13,802 bases of DNA from Solirubrobacterales bacterium (GTDB taxonomy: Bacteria > Actinomycetota > Thermoleophilia > Solirubrobacterales > Solirubrobacteraceae), in the NCBI GenBank assembly GCA_003151895.1, contig PLYX01000080.1, forward strand, positions 1 to 13,802. The letters run 5' to 3'. A model generated the notes under the pieces. That model did not search any database and was not told the DNA's origin. It saw only the letters and a program-made list of their open reading frames with translations. The position numbers were made by a program, and so were the translations under genes. Positions 1 through 6,203 of the stretch are shown here, in pieces. Position 1 is the stretch's first letter, and each line of letters opens with the position of its first letter.

Positions 1-187
1 GCGCACCTTCTCCTGGCTGATGCGCTGGCGCCGCCTGGTGCGCGACTACGAGCGCCTGCCCGCCACCCACGAAGCGATGGTCAAGTGGGCGATGGTAGGC
101 AACATGCTCAACCGCCTCTCACCACCACCCGGCCCCAAGCCCTGGGCAACCAAGAAGAAGCAAAAATGACCATTTCAAGACACCTTC
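1..187 (+). mobile_element. Right end of an IS5-like insertion sequence (partial)
   Basis: The transposase tail stops at 169 and is followed by 170-187 (ccatttcaagacaccttc), which would be the terminal inverted repeat. TTAG at 188-191 fits the YTAR target preferred by many IS5 members. The left end is outside the window, so neither the inverted repeat nor the target duplication can be confirmed; the exact end is inferred. Confidence 0.5.
2..169 (+). CDS. IS5-family transposase, C-terminal fragment
   Basis: Frame 2 is open from the window edge and ends in TGA at 167-169, giving about 55 residues. It contains WRRLVRDYERLPATHEAMVKW followed by MVGNMLNRLSPPP and a lysine-rich tail. This is the typical C-terminus of IS5-family DDE transposases of high-GC actinobacteria: the segment after the catalytic Glu, with the R-DYE..P..HEA...WAM...M..RL pattern. 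The enzyme would cut and join the ends of its own insertion sequence. The 5' part and the DDE residues lie outside the window, so completeness cannot be judged. Family assignment rests on recognising this tail. The insertion-sequence end probably lies within 20 bases of the stop. Confidence 0.8.
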   Translation, partial: RTFSWLMRWRRLVRDYERLPATHEAMVKWAMVGNMLNRLSPPPGPKPWATKKKQK

Positions 188-190
188 TTA

Positions 191-213
191 GATTCTGGCC
201 TACGTCCAGAATC
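191..213. repeat. 8-bp inverted repeat next to the IS end
   Basis: GATTCTGG (191-198) and CCAGAATC (206-213) are perfect inverted arms around a 7-base loop, immediately outside the proposed IS end. It may be an old terminator stem that served as insertion target. There is no T-run. The rest of 214-371 shows no gene or recognisable signal. Confidence 0.45.
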
Positions 214-371
214 CCAGACAGGCCGGACGACACCCTACCGGCTGGGGTCGCGCGCAAAAAGCCACACGAGTGCGTGAAGGAAACATCGTTGATCGGACTA
301 CCGCATGACACGCGGGTCTCTTCCGGGCGCCTGAACAGATCAGCCTGAAGGGCGGCGGTCCAGCAGATCGG

Positions 372-377
372 TACGTT
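372..377 (+). promoter_or_regulatory. -10 box (TACGTT) of a leaderless promoter
   Basis: TACGTT fits the actinobacterial TANNNT box and ends 6 bases before GTG 384, so transcription would begin at or near the start codon. There is no convincing -35 and no Shine-Dalgarno. This decides GTG 384 over TTG 378. Confidence 0.45.
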
Positions 378-383
378 TTGCTC

Positions 384-878
384 GTGCTGATCGCGTCGCA
401 GCTCTCCGAAGTCCTCCCACTCATCGGAGTCGTCATCGGCGGCGCTCTCACAATCGCGGGCCAGTTCGTCTTCGCGTGGATCGGCCGGAACCAGCGACGT
501 CGCGTCGCTGCACGTCTCTTCCACACGGAACTCGCTGGCCTTGTCATTGTGCTCCAATTCGAGCAGACCGAAACGATCGGCGAAAACGCGATCGTGCGCT
601 ACCAGGACGTTCTCTCGACTTGGCGCGAGTACCGTGACGCCCTGAGCTCTGTGGATGAGAGCACTTGGTCGTCGCTCTGGCTCACGATGCAAACCCTCAA
701 CAGCTTTTTCTCGATGCCTGCCGGCCCGACACACGAAACCGACCGGGCGATAGCGCTCAGCGCGAACGGCGAAGCAGCGAGGGCGATCGCAGCCTACTCA
801 AAGCCAAGGGGAATGCGGTCGATACGGCGCTGCCTCAATCGGCTGGCTCGGCGAGACGCACCGACTGTGGGCCCCTGA
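384..878 (+). CDS. Hypothetical protein with one N-terminal transmembrane helix
   Basis: About 164 residues. One strong hydrophobic segment covers roughly residues 10-34 (LPLIGVVIGGALTIAGQFVF), followed by a positive cluster (RNQRRR), so the N-terminus should be outside and the remaining ~125 residues cytoplasmic. That part is mostly helical, with an aromatic stretch (STWREYRDALSSVDESTWSSLW) and an Arg-rich tail. GTG 384 is chosen because a TANNNT box lies 6 bases upstream; TTG 378 is in frame but would overlap the proposed transcript start. The 3' end overlaps the convergent gene at 835-1146 by 44 bases. I do not recognise a family. One-helix proteins with a cytoplasmic helical domain are common in actinobacterial accessory islands, but no function is assigned. 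Confidence 0.6.
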   Translation: MLIASQLSEVLPLIGVVIGGALTIAGQFVFAWIGRNQRRRVAARLFHTELAGLVIVLQFEQTETIGENAIVRYQDVLSTWREYRDALSSVDESTWSSLWLTMQTLNSFFSMPAGPTHETDRAIALSANGEAARAIAAYSKPRGMRSIRRCLNRLARRDAPTVGP

Positions 879-1146
879 CGACTTCAACGTCAGGCAATTG
901 AGCTAGCACCGCACCGACAAACGCCGTATTGGAGTGCCCCAATGTCGCCTTGTTGATGCGCAGCACACCGTCCCTGTAGAGCTTGTCGAGGGCCTGCTGA
1001 ACCTGCGCCACGGGCACTGTTCCGCGCTGCTCACGCATAACCTCCACCTCAGAGCCGTGAACCGACAGCACGCGGTTGGACTTCTTGTGTGTGATCGTTG
1101 GAATGTCACGGCCCTTCAACCTCGCTAGGTGCTCACGTGCGTCCAT
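835..1146 (-). CDS. Small winged-helix-like protein related to nuclease N-terminal domains
   Basis: 103 residues starting at ATG 1146. The pattern is NRVLSVHGSEVEVM, then VPVAQVQQALDKLYRDGVLRI, then a short segment ending HSNTAFVGAVLAQLPDVEVV. As I remember it, this resembles a small domain at the N-terminus of some actinobacterial restriction-type nucleases (HNH and similar), where a wing-like strand pair is followed by 'P...VQ.ALD.L...G.v.i' and '..R.AFvGAVLA.LPG'. Here it stands alone with no nuclease domain. It is divergent from the nuclease cassette beginning at 1199 (52-base shared promoter region) and convergent with the membrane protein at 384-878. A DNA-binding accessory or regulatory role for the neighbouring nucleases is inference. 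Start supported by a TANNNT box 6 bases upstream. Confidence 0.65.
   Translation of the reverse strand: MDAREHLARLKGRDIPTITHKKSNRVLSVHGSEVEVMREQRGTVPVAQVQQALDKLYRDGVLRINKATLGHSNTAFVGAVLAQLPDVEVVRGPQSVRLAEPAD
874..894. terminator. Hairpin in the convergent overlap
   Basis: CCTGACG (874-880) and CGTCAGG (888-894) form a perfect 7-bp stem with a 7-base loop. The TGA stop of the plus-strand membrane gene (876-878) lies in the left arm, and the structure is inside the last codons of the minus-strand gene. No U-tract follows on either strand, so it is a terminator candidate only by position. Confidence 0.35.
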
Positions 1147-1152
1147 GTCTCG

Positions 1153-1158
1153 ATCGTA
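1153..1158 (-). promoter_or_regulatory. -10 box (TACGAT) of a leaderless promoter
   Basis: On the minus strand TACGAT is followed by 6 bases and then ATG 1146. There is no Shine-Dalgarno in the gap. It lies in the 52-base divergent region shared with the gene at 1199. Confidence 0.5.
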
Positions 1159-1183
1159 GCGCCGTCACACCAGCAGCACGCGC

Positions 1184-1189
1184 TAGCAT
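1184..1189 (+). promoter_or_regulatory. -10 box (TAGCAT) of a leaderless promoter
   Basis: TAGCAT is followed by 9 bases and then ATG 1199, so the leader would be 0-3 bases. It is paired back-to-back with the minus-strand box at 1153-1158. Confidence 0.45.
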
Positions 1190-1198
1190 CAGGCAGCC

Positions 1199-1576
1199 AT
1201 GAGTGCTGCGCTTCCTCGGGAAATCCGCTTTGACGAAGTGCTTGTCGGCGATCTCGTGCACCACCTCGAGCAGGAGGCGGTGGCCCGCGAAATCACACAC
1301 GATGGGGGCGCAATAACAATCAACCGTGGTAGTCAACACCCCCTCCGCGGAATGCAACGCGAGCGCCTGACGCTGGTTGAACGTCCGGCACAGGCCGCTG
1401 TTCTCTGCGGACAGGACGGTTGCCCGAGCGAGGCGGCCGTGAGCTTCTTCTTCCAGGCTCCAGATGGAAGCGCTCTCTCAGAGCACTGGAATCGGTGCTG
1501 GGCACACGCGACCGCGCCGCTCCCAGCGATGGCTCGAGAAGGGTCGATCGTCACGATGACCGCCGTGCACCCGTAG
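1199..1576 (+). CDS. Hypothetical small protein with a possible Zn-binding Cys/His cluster
   Basis: 125 residues from ATG 1199. No family recognised. The central region has C70-x4-C75 and, about 20 residues on, H96, C100 and H103 (LCGQDGCPSEA and HWNRCWAHA). This spacing could bind one zinc ion, as in short zinc-ribbon modules, but could also be chance. The N-terminal part (FDEVLVGDLVHHLEQEAVAREI) looks helical, and residues 58-95 look like beta strands. It opens a run of four plus-strand genes and ends 16 bases before the next start, suggesting co-transcription with the two nuclease-like genes. DNA or RNA binding next to nucleases would be a reasonable guess, not shown by sequence. Confidence 0.55.
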   Translation: MSAALPREIRFDEVLVGDLVHHLEQEAVAREITHDGGAITINRGSQHPLRGMQRERLTLVERPAQAAVLCGQDGCPSEAAVSFFFQAPDGSALSEHWNRCWAHATAPLPAMAREGSIVTMTAVHP

Positions 1577-1577
1577 G

Positions 1578-1583
1578 TAGGCT
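1578..1583 (+). promoter_or_regulatory. -10 box (TAGGCT), possible internal promoter
   Basis: TAGGCT lies 9 bases before GTG 1593, with no Shine-Dalgarno between the stop at 1576 and that start. It may drive the downstream nuclease genes separately from the gene at 1199. Confidence 0.35.
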
Positions 1584-1592
1584 TGCCGGCGC

Positions 1593-2168
1593 GTGGAGGC
1601 GTTTGAGTCCTTCGTCGCTGTGGCGCTTGAAGCGGAGCACTTCGTGGTGTCGGGTGGCGTGAAGTTCCGCGTCAAGCTCCCGACCCGCAAGGCCGCCTAC
1701 ACCGAGGAACAGACCCACGGCTACGAGGTCGATCTCGTTGGCGCCCGCGCTGACCGTCTTGTGCTGGCGAGCGTGAAGTCCGCCTTTGGCTCGCGCGGTG
1801 TAGTCGCTGAGCACGTCACCGGCGAAACTTCTGATGAGCGCGCCAGTCGCCGCTACCGGCTCCTAAATGACCAGGCAGTACGAACGCGCGTCGTCGCGGA
1901 GGCAGCCAAGCGCTACCGCTACAGCCCCGATCAAGTGCAGCTACGGCTCTACGTCGGGCGCTTCTCCGGGCGCAAGGCCGGCGAGCACGAGCAGCGAGTT
2001 CGCGCCTGGGCAGCGGAACAACATGTCGGAGGCGGGCCGATCGAGGTCATCGGCGTGCAGGCGGTTGTCCGTGTCGTGCGCGAGGCCGCCGGCGACACCC
2101 AGTACCGCGACAGCGCCGTTCTGGTCACGCTGAAGGCGCTACGGGAGGCCGGCCAGCTCGTCGGCTAG
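1593..2168 (+). CDS. PD-(D/E)XK-like nuclease family protein, variant core
   Basis: 191 residues from GTG 1593. The N-terminus (MEAFESFVAVALEAEHFVVSG) resembles the first helix of restriction-type nuclease folds, with an acidic residue (E5 or E13) available. The core reads HGYEVDLVGARAD then LVLASVKSAFGSRGV: E45/D47 sit on one strand, and on the next strand, where E-x-K is expected, there is A-S-V-K (K62). The acidic partner of the catalytic Lys is therefore Ser/Ala, as in some divergent PD-(D/E)XK members; E45 or E73 might compensate. The C-terminal half is Arg/Lys-rich with alternating helices. It sits 16 bases after the Cys/His gene and 32 bases before a second, more canonical nuclease. 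DNA cleavage in a defence context is inferred; a non-cutting DNA-binding role is possible. Confidence 0.6.
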   Translation: MEAFESFVAVALEAEHFVVSGGVKFRVKLPTRKAAYTEEQTHGYEVDLVGARADRLVLASVKSAFGSRGVVAEHVTGETSDERASRRYRLLNDQAVRTRVVAEAAKRYRYSPDQVQLRLYVGRFSGRKAGEHEQRVRAWAAEQHVGGGPIEVIGVQAVVRVVREAAGDTQYRDSAVLVTLKALREAGQLVG

Positions 2169-2187
2169 GCACATGGTGCAGCGGGTG

Positions 2188-2193
2188 TACGCT
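2188..2193 (+). promoter_or_regulatory. -10 box (TACGCT) of a leaderless promoter
   Basis: TACGCT ends 7 bases before GTG 2201. The intervening CGCGGGC is not a usable ribosome binding site at that distance. It supports GTG 2201 as the start. Confidence 0.45.
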
Positions 2194-2200
2194 CGCGGGC

Positions 2201-3163
2201 GTGGATTGGGTGCAGGCGGTCGGGTACCAGCACGAGGTAGTCCATACGGGCGTGCTGGAACATCTCCTCAACGGTGAGTCGCCCGTGACGGTTGCTCAGG
2301 CGTTGCTCGGCGACGAGGCGCCGGCGATCCTCAGCGTCGAAGCTTGTGAACGCGAGAAGCAAGTGCGTCGGCGTCGGCCGATCGACCTCGCCGCCATCCT
2401 TCGGCTGCCGGCCGACCGCACGTTCCGGTTGGGTGTGGAGGTGAAGGTTGATTCGCGTTGGACGTATACGCAGCTCACGAGCACCATCGACGACGGTGAC
2501 GCGGGCGTGCTGCTCGCGGTCGGCTGCACAGCTCTCGCAGCTACGCAATCGGACCTGCCGCCCAACTGGCGGTTCGTCGGCCCAGCAGAATGGGCCACGA
2601 TCGTTGAAGCGCACACGAATGGCGACGAAGCGTTGACCGCCTACGCCCGGCACGTCCGCGACGAGGCCAAGTCTCACGAGCGCGCCCGCGACGCCGTGAA
2701 CGCCGGCCGGCCCGTAGAGCAATTGCGGAAAGGCTCGGCGCTTGGGCATTGGGCTTACTTCTGCGAGGTGGTTGCGCACTCTGCGCTCGACCCCTCCAGC
2801 GGGAGCTGGGAGCGCAAGACGCTCATCAGTGGTCCGTTGCTCACGCGCTGGATTGACCGCGATGACGCGCCGGACTGCGGCGTCTACATTGAGCTGATGG
2901 GGCACGAAGGCGAAGACCGCGAGCTATGCGTGAAGTGCTGGGCAGATAGCGACAGTCTGGAAGCTCTCCGCGACCGCGTGTCTCGGTGCCTTGACAACGG
3001 CGCTGCCCGGCCGTGCCGGCGCTTGCGTCGCACCACCAAGAGCTGCACGGCTTGGTCGATCACGCTCCGAGACAAGAGGCCACAGGATGCTGCCTCTCTG
3101 TGCGATGAGCTAGTCAGCCGCTTGCAGGTCATATCGCTCACCTTGACCGACTTGCAATGCTGA
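2201..3163 (+). CDS. PD-(D/E)XK nuclease-like protein
   Basis: 320 residues from GTG 2201. The first 100 residues have the PD-(D/E)XK layout of the PDDEXK_4-like group: an N-terminal helix with HEVVHTGVLEHLL, then RRRPIDLAAILRL (D62), then LGVEVKVDSRWTYTQL giving E80-V-K82 and Q91. D62, E80 and K82 would bind metal and cleave DNA; the 'TQL' after the Lys strand is typical. The remaining ~220 residues match no family I know, but they are rich in Trp, Cys and charged residues, perhaps for target recognition. The stop overlaps the next start (ATGCTGA, 3157-3163), so that gene is probably translationally coupled. Together with the preceding PD-(D/E)XK-like protein it suggests a phage- or plasmid-defence cassette (inference). 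Confidence 0.75.
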   Translation: MDWVQAVGYQHEVVHTGVLEHLLNGESPVTVAQALLGDEAPAILSVEACEREKQVRRRRPIDLAAILRLPADRTFRLGVEVKVDSRWTYTQLTSTIDDGDAGVLLAVGCTALAATQSDLPPNWRFVGPAEWATIVEAHTNGDEALTAYARHVRDEAKSHERARDAVNAGRPVEQLRKGSALGHWAYFCEVVAHSALDPSSGSWERKTLISGPLLTRWIDRDDAPDCGVYIELMGHEGEDRELCVKCWADSDSLEALRDRVSRCLDNGAARPCRRLRRTTKSCTAWSITLRDKRPQDAASLCDELVSRLQVISLTLTDLQC

Positions 3164-4184
3164 ATCGTGCCGCAGTCGCGTCGCTCGCTCGCCTCCTGCT
3201 GCGCAGCATGCTGCCCTGCCCCGATCCGCTGCGCCGCCGTCGCATACGCCAGGCTGCACGCGGACTGGTCACCTGCACACGTTGGCCGGGTGACAACGCC
3301 ACCCCCGAGGACATCGCCCAGCTTGCGTTGCTCAGGCTGTTGTGGCTACAGCGTCAAACAAGAAGGGCTGGGCGCTGGCGGCAGGTCGAGGCCACGGCTC
3401 TCCTAGCACGAGCTTGCATCGAGACCTGCCTCGCCGGCCTCTACTGGCTCTATGGAGACGACCAAGTCGAGAAGATGGGTGGCAACAACGCAAAGTCGTT
3501 CCGTCGTCTGATGTCGTACATCGCAGACGGCGACCCGATCTCGCCTACCCTCGTCAAGGAAGTCGCGGCTACATTCGGCACCGCAACCGACCTGCCGAGC
3601 CTGCTTGATATGGCCAACGTCGTTGCAGCCAAGACGCATGAATCCTTTGCGACGGATGTGTACCACGTCTATACATCCCGCTTTCGACATTTTTCCCACA
3701 TTCATCCGGGCCTGCCCTGTTGCTTCACGTCAAGCCGGACGATCATCTGGACGAGAGGCCGATGCGTGTCTGGACGGTTCGATCAGCGCTGCACACTTCG
3801 GACGCCTGTATGGCGCGGCTCGCCCTAGCGCTCGCTGAGCGCAAACAAATCACGGGAGCGCCGTTCGTCCAGTACGCAAACGCCCACATGAGCAGGTCCA
3901 TCACGCCTGTCTTTGTGATGACAGGTCGGTCGATGATTCGCAGCGTGCGAGTGTCAAAGATTCCGGGCGCCTACCGATCACTGATCGCTCTGCGCCGTTA
4001 CTACGACACTGGTGAGGCCGTCCGTGACGCATACCCGGAGCGCAAGGCCCGAACGAAGGACGCATTGGATGAGGCCCTCCAAGTTCTGGGCAACGACGTA
4101 CCGAAGCAGCAGCGTGATCTGATTCTCGACCATTTCGCGGAGGTGCTCACGCAGTCGAAGTCGTCTAGCAATGTACCTGGGTAA
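3157..4184 (+). pseudogene. DUF5677-like hypothetical protein, disrupted by one frameshift
   Basis: Two overlapping open frames join into one protein of about 342 residues. The first (from ATG 3157) is convincing up to RFRHFSHIHPG near 3709, then turns into Cys/Arg/Thr-rich nonsense ending at 3828. The second continues the sense as ALLLHVKPDDHLDERPMRVW from about 3711 to the stop at 4184. One extra base in the GGGCCTGCCC stretch (3708-3717) would restore HPGPALLLHV. The N-terminal part has ATALLARACIETCLAGLYWL, which with the later aromatic/His 'SHIHPG' motif recalls DUF5677-type helical proteins; this is a weak, from-memory resemblance. It overlaps the upstream nuclease stop by 7 bases, so it should be made together with it. 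It is either a real inactivation or a sequencing indel. Confidence 0.65.
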
Positions 4185-4219
4185 AACTTAGCTACGGACG
4201 GCCGACGAGTGGGTGCGCG

Positions 4220-4239
4220 CTTGATTTGAGTTAATCAAG
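4220..4239. terminator. Weak bidirectional terminator-like hairpin between convergent genes
   Basis: CTTGATT (4220-4226) and AATCAAG (4233-4239) pair perfectly around a 6-base loop. It lies 36 bases after the plus-strand stop at 4184 and covers the TAA stop of the minus-strand gene (4231-4233). The stem is AT-rich and short, so terminator strength is doubtful; the convergent location is the main support. Confidence 0.4.
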
Positions 4240-5112
4240 ACGCTGACTGTCATCGCTGACTCGGACGCGATGACGCTCCTCGATGGCTGGATTCGGGCCG
4301 CGTAGTTCAGGGATGATCTCATTGGTCTCGTCCGTCGGAATCCCATCCAAGGCCATCAGTCTGTGAAGCGTCTCGCCAAGGGGCGTCAAGTGGATAGCAG
4401 TGAGCCAAGCTCGCTTGAGCGTCCCGGCATCGGCGATGCCATCCCACGTTGGGTCCGGTGAGCCCATAGTGCCGTCCTTCCGCTCGACGCCTACCAGCCC
4501 CAGTGTGTTGAGATCCTCCATCTCGGCTTGTAGGGCGTCGGTGGCTTTGTTGAGTCTCGCCGGCGTGTCATCATCCATAATCAAGGCGACCTTCTCAGCT
4601 AGGTCGAGACTATCTACACGGTGCCAGAACGCCAAAAGCAGGAGCTGCCGATATGTGAGCTGGTCGGCAAGTCTCAGGAGGTAATTCGCGTCTGGGATGT
4701 TCACGGTAGGCTCGAAGGAGACCTCGGCAAACAGTCGTCCGATGTACGGCACCTTGAGCTGTTCCCATGCGTCGGCGGCTGTCAGCAGCACGCCCTCCAG
4801 AAGTTCACCTGCGATCCCGCCATCCTTGGACTGATCGTAGAAGTCGTTCCGTAGACGATCGCCGTCTTCGAGATGAGCTTCGACTCCTGCAGACGCGGAC
4901 GCATAGGCTTCGGCGATGCGCTTTTCCTGACGCGGGGCGAATAGTCGCTTCTCTATTTCTGCGCCGACGTGCAACAGAACCCGCGCAGTCAACTCACCAG
5001 CAGCACTTCCGACGAATGGACCTGCGACCAGAGTTGCCGCGGTGCCAGCTAGCGCCCCGCCTACGGCACTTGCGCTCTGAATCAACTCACCCGGCTCGCG
5101 AGTATCCGACAT
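4231..5112 (-). CDS. Hypothetical protein with Gly/Ala-rich hydrophobic N-terminus, possibly Abi-alpha-like
   Basis: 293 residues from ATG 5112. That start is chosen over the longer frame (to 5181) because TTGGCC-16-TAGACT lies 7 bases upstream and the extra residues are Arg-rich and unlike a real N-terminus. Residues 13-50 are hydrophobic and Gly/Ala-rich (SASAVGGALAGTAATLVAGP), like a membrane-inserting or glycine-zipper segment. The middle (residues 100-165) is a helical module ending YLLRLADQLTYRQLLLLAFW, with the 'part of the bundle, then count of losses, then DANYL' feel of DUF4393/Abi-alpha-type proteins; the similarity is faint. Residues 195-252 resemble a winged helix (MEDLNTLGLVGV, then LTPLGETLHRL). 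It lies 93 bases downstream of the HEPN-motif gene on the same strand. A toxic, membrane-acting abortive-infection role is inference. Confidence 0.65.
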   Translation of the reverse strand: MSDTREPGELIQSASAVGGALAGTAATLVAGPFVGSAAGELTARVLLHVGAEIEKRLFAPRQEKRIAEAYASASAGVEAHLEDGDRLRNDFYDQSKDGGIAGELLEGVLLTAADAWEQLKVPYIGRLFAEVSFEPTVNIPDANYLLRLADQLTYRQLLLLAFWHRVDSLDLAEKVALIMDDDTPARLNKATDALQAEMEDLNTLGLVGVERKDGTMGSPDPTWDGIADAGTLKRAWLTAIHLTPLGETLHRLMALDGIPTDETNEIIPELRGPNPAIEERHRVRVSDDSQRLD

Positions 5113-5119
5113 CGGCCCA

Positions 5120-5147
5120 AGTCTAGCTCTGCGTCGGTGCCGGCCAA
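5120..5147 (-). promoter_or_regulatory. Leaderless promoter: TTGGCC, 16 bases, TAGACT
   Basis: Minus strand: -35-like TTGGCC (5147-5142), a 16-base spacer and TAGACT (5125-5120), then 7 bases to ATG 5112. This is the most complete promoter in the window. It implies the gene can be expressed independently of the upstream HEPN gene. Confidence 0.55.
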
Positions 5148-5205
5148 ATTGCGCTGGTAGGAGCGCCGACCTGCTTCGCACAGATCGGCATACGGATCAG
5201 TAGGT

Positions 5206-6084
5206 TCACTCGCCCGACGTCGCTGGGGGCGACTGCGAGCCGAGGGCGTCCGGTAGGTCGTCCGTCTTGATCGGTGTTGGCGATTCCCTGAGTTTTGTGA
5301 TCGCCTCCGTCAGCCGCTTTGCGGCCTCGGGGTCCATGTCACCCAGGATCGCGTTGCGCTCTACAACGAGCCGGTTTGCGTCTTCGAGATCAGCGGCGTT
5401 AGCTTCCGCAAGTTCGTTGTGCAGCTGGTTGTGCAGGCGGACCATCAGCTGGCCGTGTCGGAGTGCAATCGGCCGCAACGCGAACGACTCGGGTTGGCTC
5501 TTGATGAACGCTCGCGCCGGTGCCTTCCATCCGCTCCACCCCAATAGGCTCGTAGCGCTTAGTTCTATCTCGCCAGTCGCGGGACCCTTAGGATCGAGGA
5601 TTCGTACGGTGTGCCCCAAGAACGGGTGCGCCTGGTGAAGGACGAAGTTCCGCAAGTCCTTTATGAACGGAACCTCCGGGTTCGCGGTCACCTCCGCCTT
5701 ACGCCTCTCAAACTCCTCGGCGATGGTGCCGGTGCGCCCTCTCATAAGGCGCCGTGCGTGGTCAACGAGGGTTGCCGCCCCAGCGATGTAGTTATGCAGT
5801 CGTTGCGTGACGGCTGCCTCGTACGCTTCGCGCGCGTCGGGCCGGTACATGTTCTGAAACAGCTCAACCGCGAGTGCCTGGTCCCACGTTGGCTGCGCGA
5901 GAAGCGCTAGCAGCTCGTCTAGGTTCCGGACGAGTACGGCGTTGACTGTGCGCGCGAGTTCTGTACATGCGACGTGCTCTCGGTAGCCCGGGTGTTCATT
6001 CAACCGGCGCTGAACGTCATCCAAGCGGGCCTGCATGGATGCATCGCCGGGTCCAGCTACGTCGAATGCCGGCTGTCCCTCCAC
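5206..6084 (-). CDS. HEPN-motif protein (putative RNase)
   Basis: 292 residues from GTG 6084; TTG 6093 is also in frame, but a TANNNT box 7 bases before 6084 favours the shorter form. The protein is almost entirely helical. FIKDLRNFVLHQAHPFLG (around residues 140-157) contains R145-N-F-V-L-H150, the RX4H motif of HEPN RNases, with Asn after Arg as in the most common form; 'KDLRN...H....PF' is a recurring version in uncharacterised actinobacterial HEPN-like proteins. A C-terminal acidic, Pro-rich tail is probably disordered. HEPN proteins typically cut RNA in toxin-antitoxin and abortive-infection systems. No nucleotidyltransferase partner is nearby; the next gene on the strand is the hydrophobic protein at 4231-5112. 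The HEPN call rests on one motif plus helical content, so the RNase role is tentative. Confidence 0.65.
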   Translation of the reverse strand: MEGQPAFDVAGPGDASMQARLDDVQRRLNEHPGYREHVACTELARTVNAVLVRNLDELLALLAQPTWDQALAVELFQNMYRPDAREAYEAAVTQRLHNYIAGAATLVDHARRLMRGRTGTIAEEFERRKAEVTANPEVPFIKDLRNFVLHQAHPFLGHTVRILDPKGPATGEIELSATSLLGWSGWKAPARAFIKSQPESFALRPIALRHGQLMVRLHNQLHNELAEANAADLEDANRLVVERNAILGDMDPEAAKRLTEAITKLRESPTPIKTDDLPDALGSQSPPATSGE

Positions 6085-6091
6085 CTTGCGC

Positions 6092-6097
6092 AAGATA
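6092..6097 (-). promoter_or_regulatory. -10 box (TATCTT) of a leaderless promoter
   Basis: Minus strand TATCTT is followed by 7 bases and GTG 6084. It lies in the 119-base gap after the relaxase stop, so the HEPN gene likely has its own promoter. There is no clear -35. Confidence 0.45.
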
Positions 6098-6203
6098 CTG
6101 CCCGCTCGACTCTCCGCGACGGGGGGGCCGGCCCGTAGTTATCACTCGACATCGCAGCCGAAGTGGCGTGCTCATCGCGGAAGTCGGCCCAGCAGACAGT
6201 GGC

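Noticed and set aside
3720..4184. Independent 154-residue gene
   Set aside because: Its start would be a TTG without signals inside the preceding frame, and the upstream frame's meaningful sequence continues into it; a frameshift explains both better.
6121..6127. Run of seven G upstream of the HEPN gene as a phase-variable tract
   Set aside because: It lies upstream of the proposed promoter and in no reading frame, and seven G is unremarkable in such GC-rich DNA.
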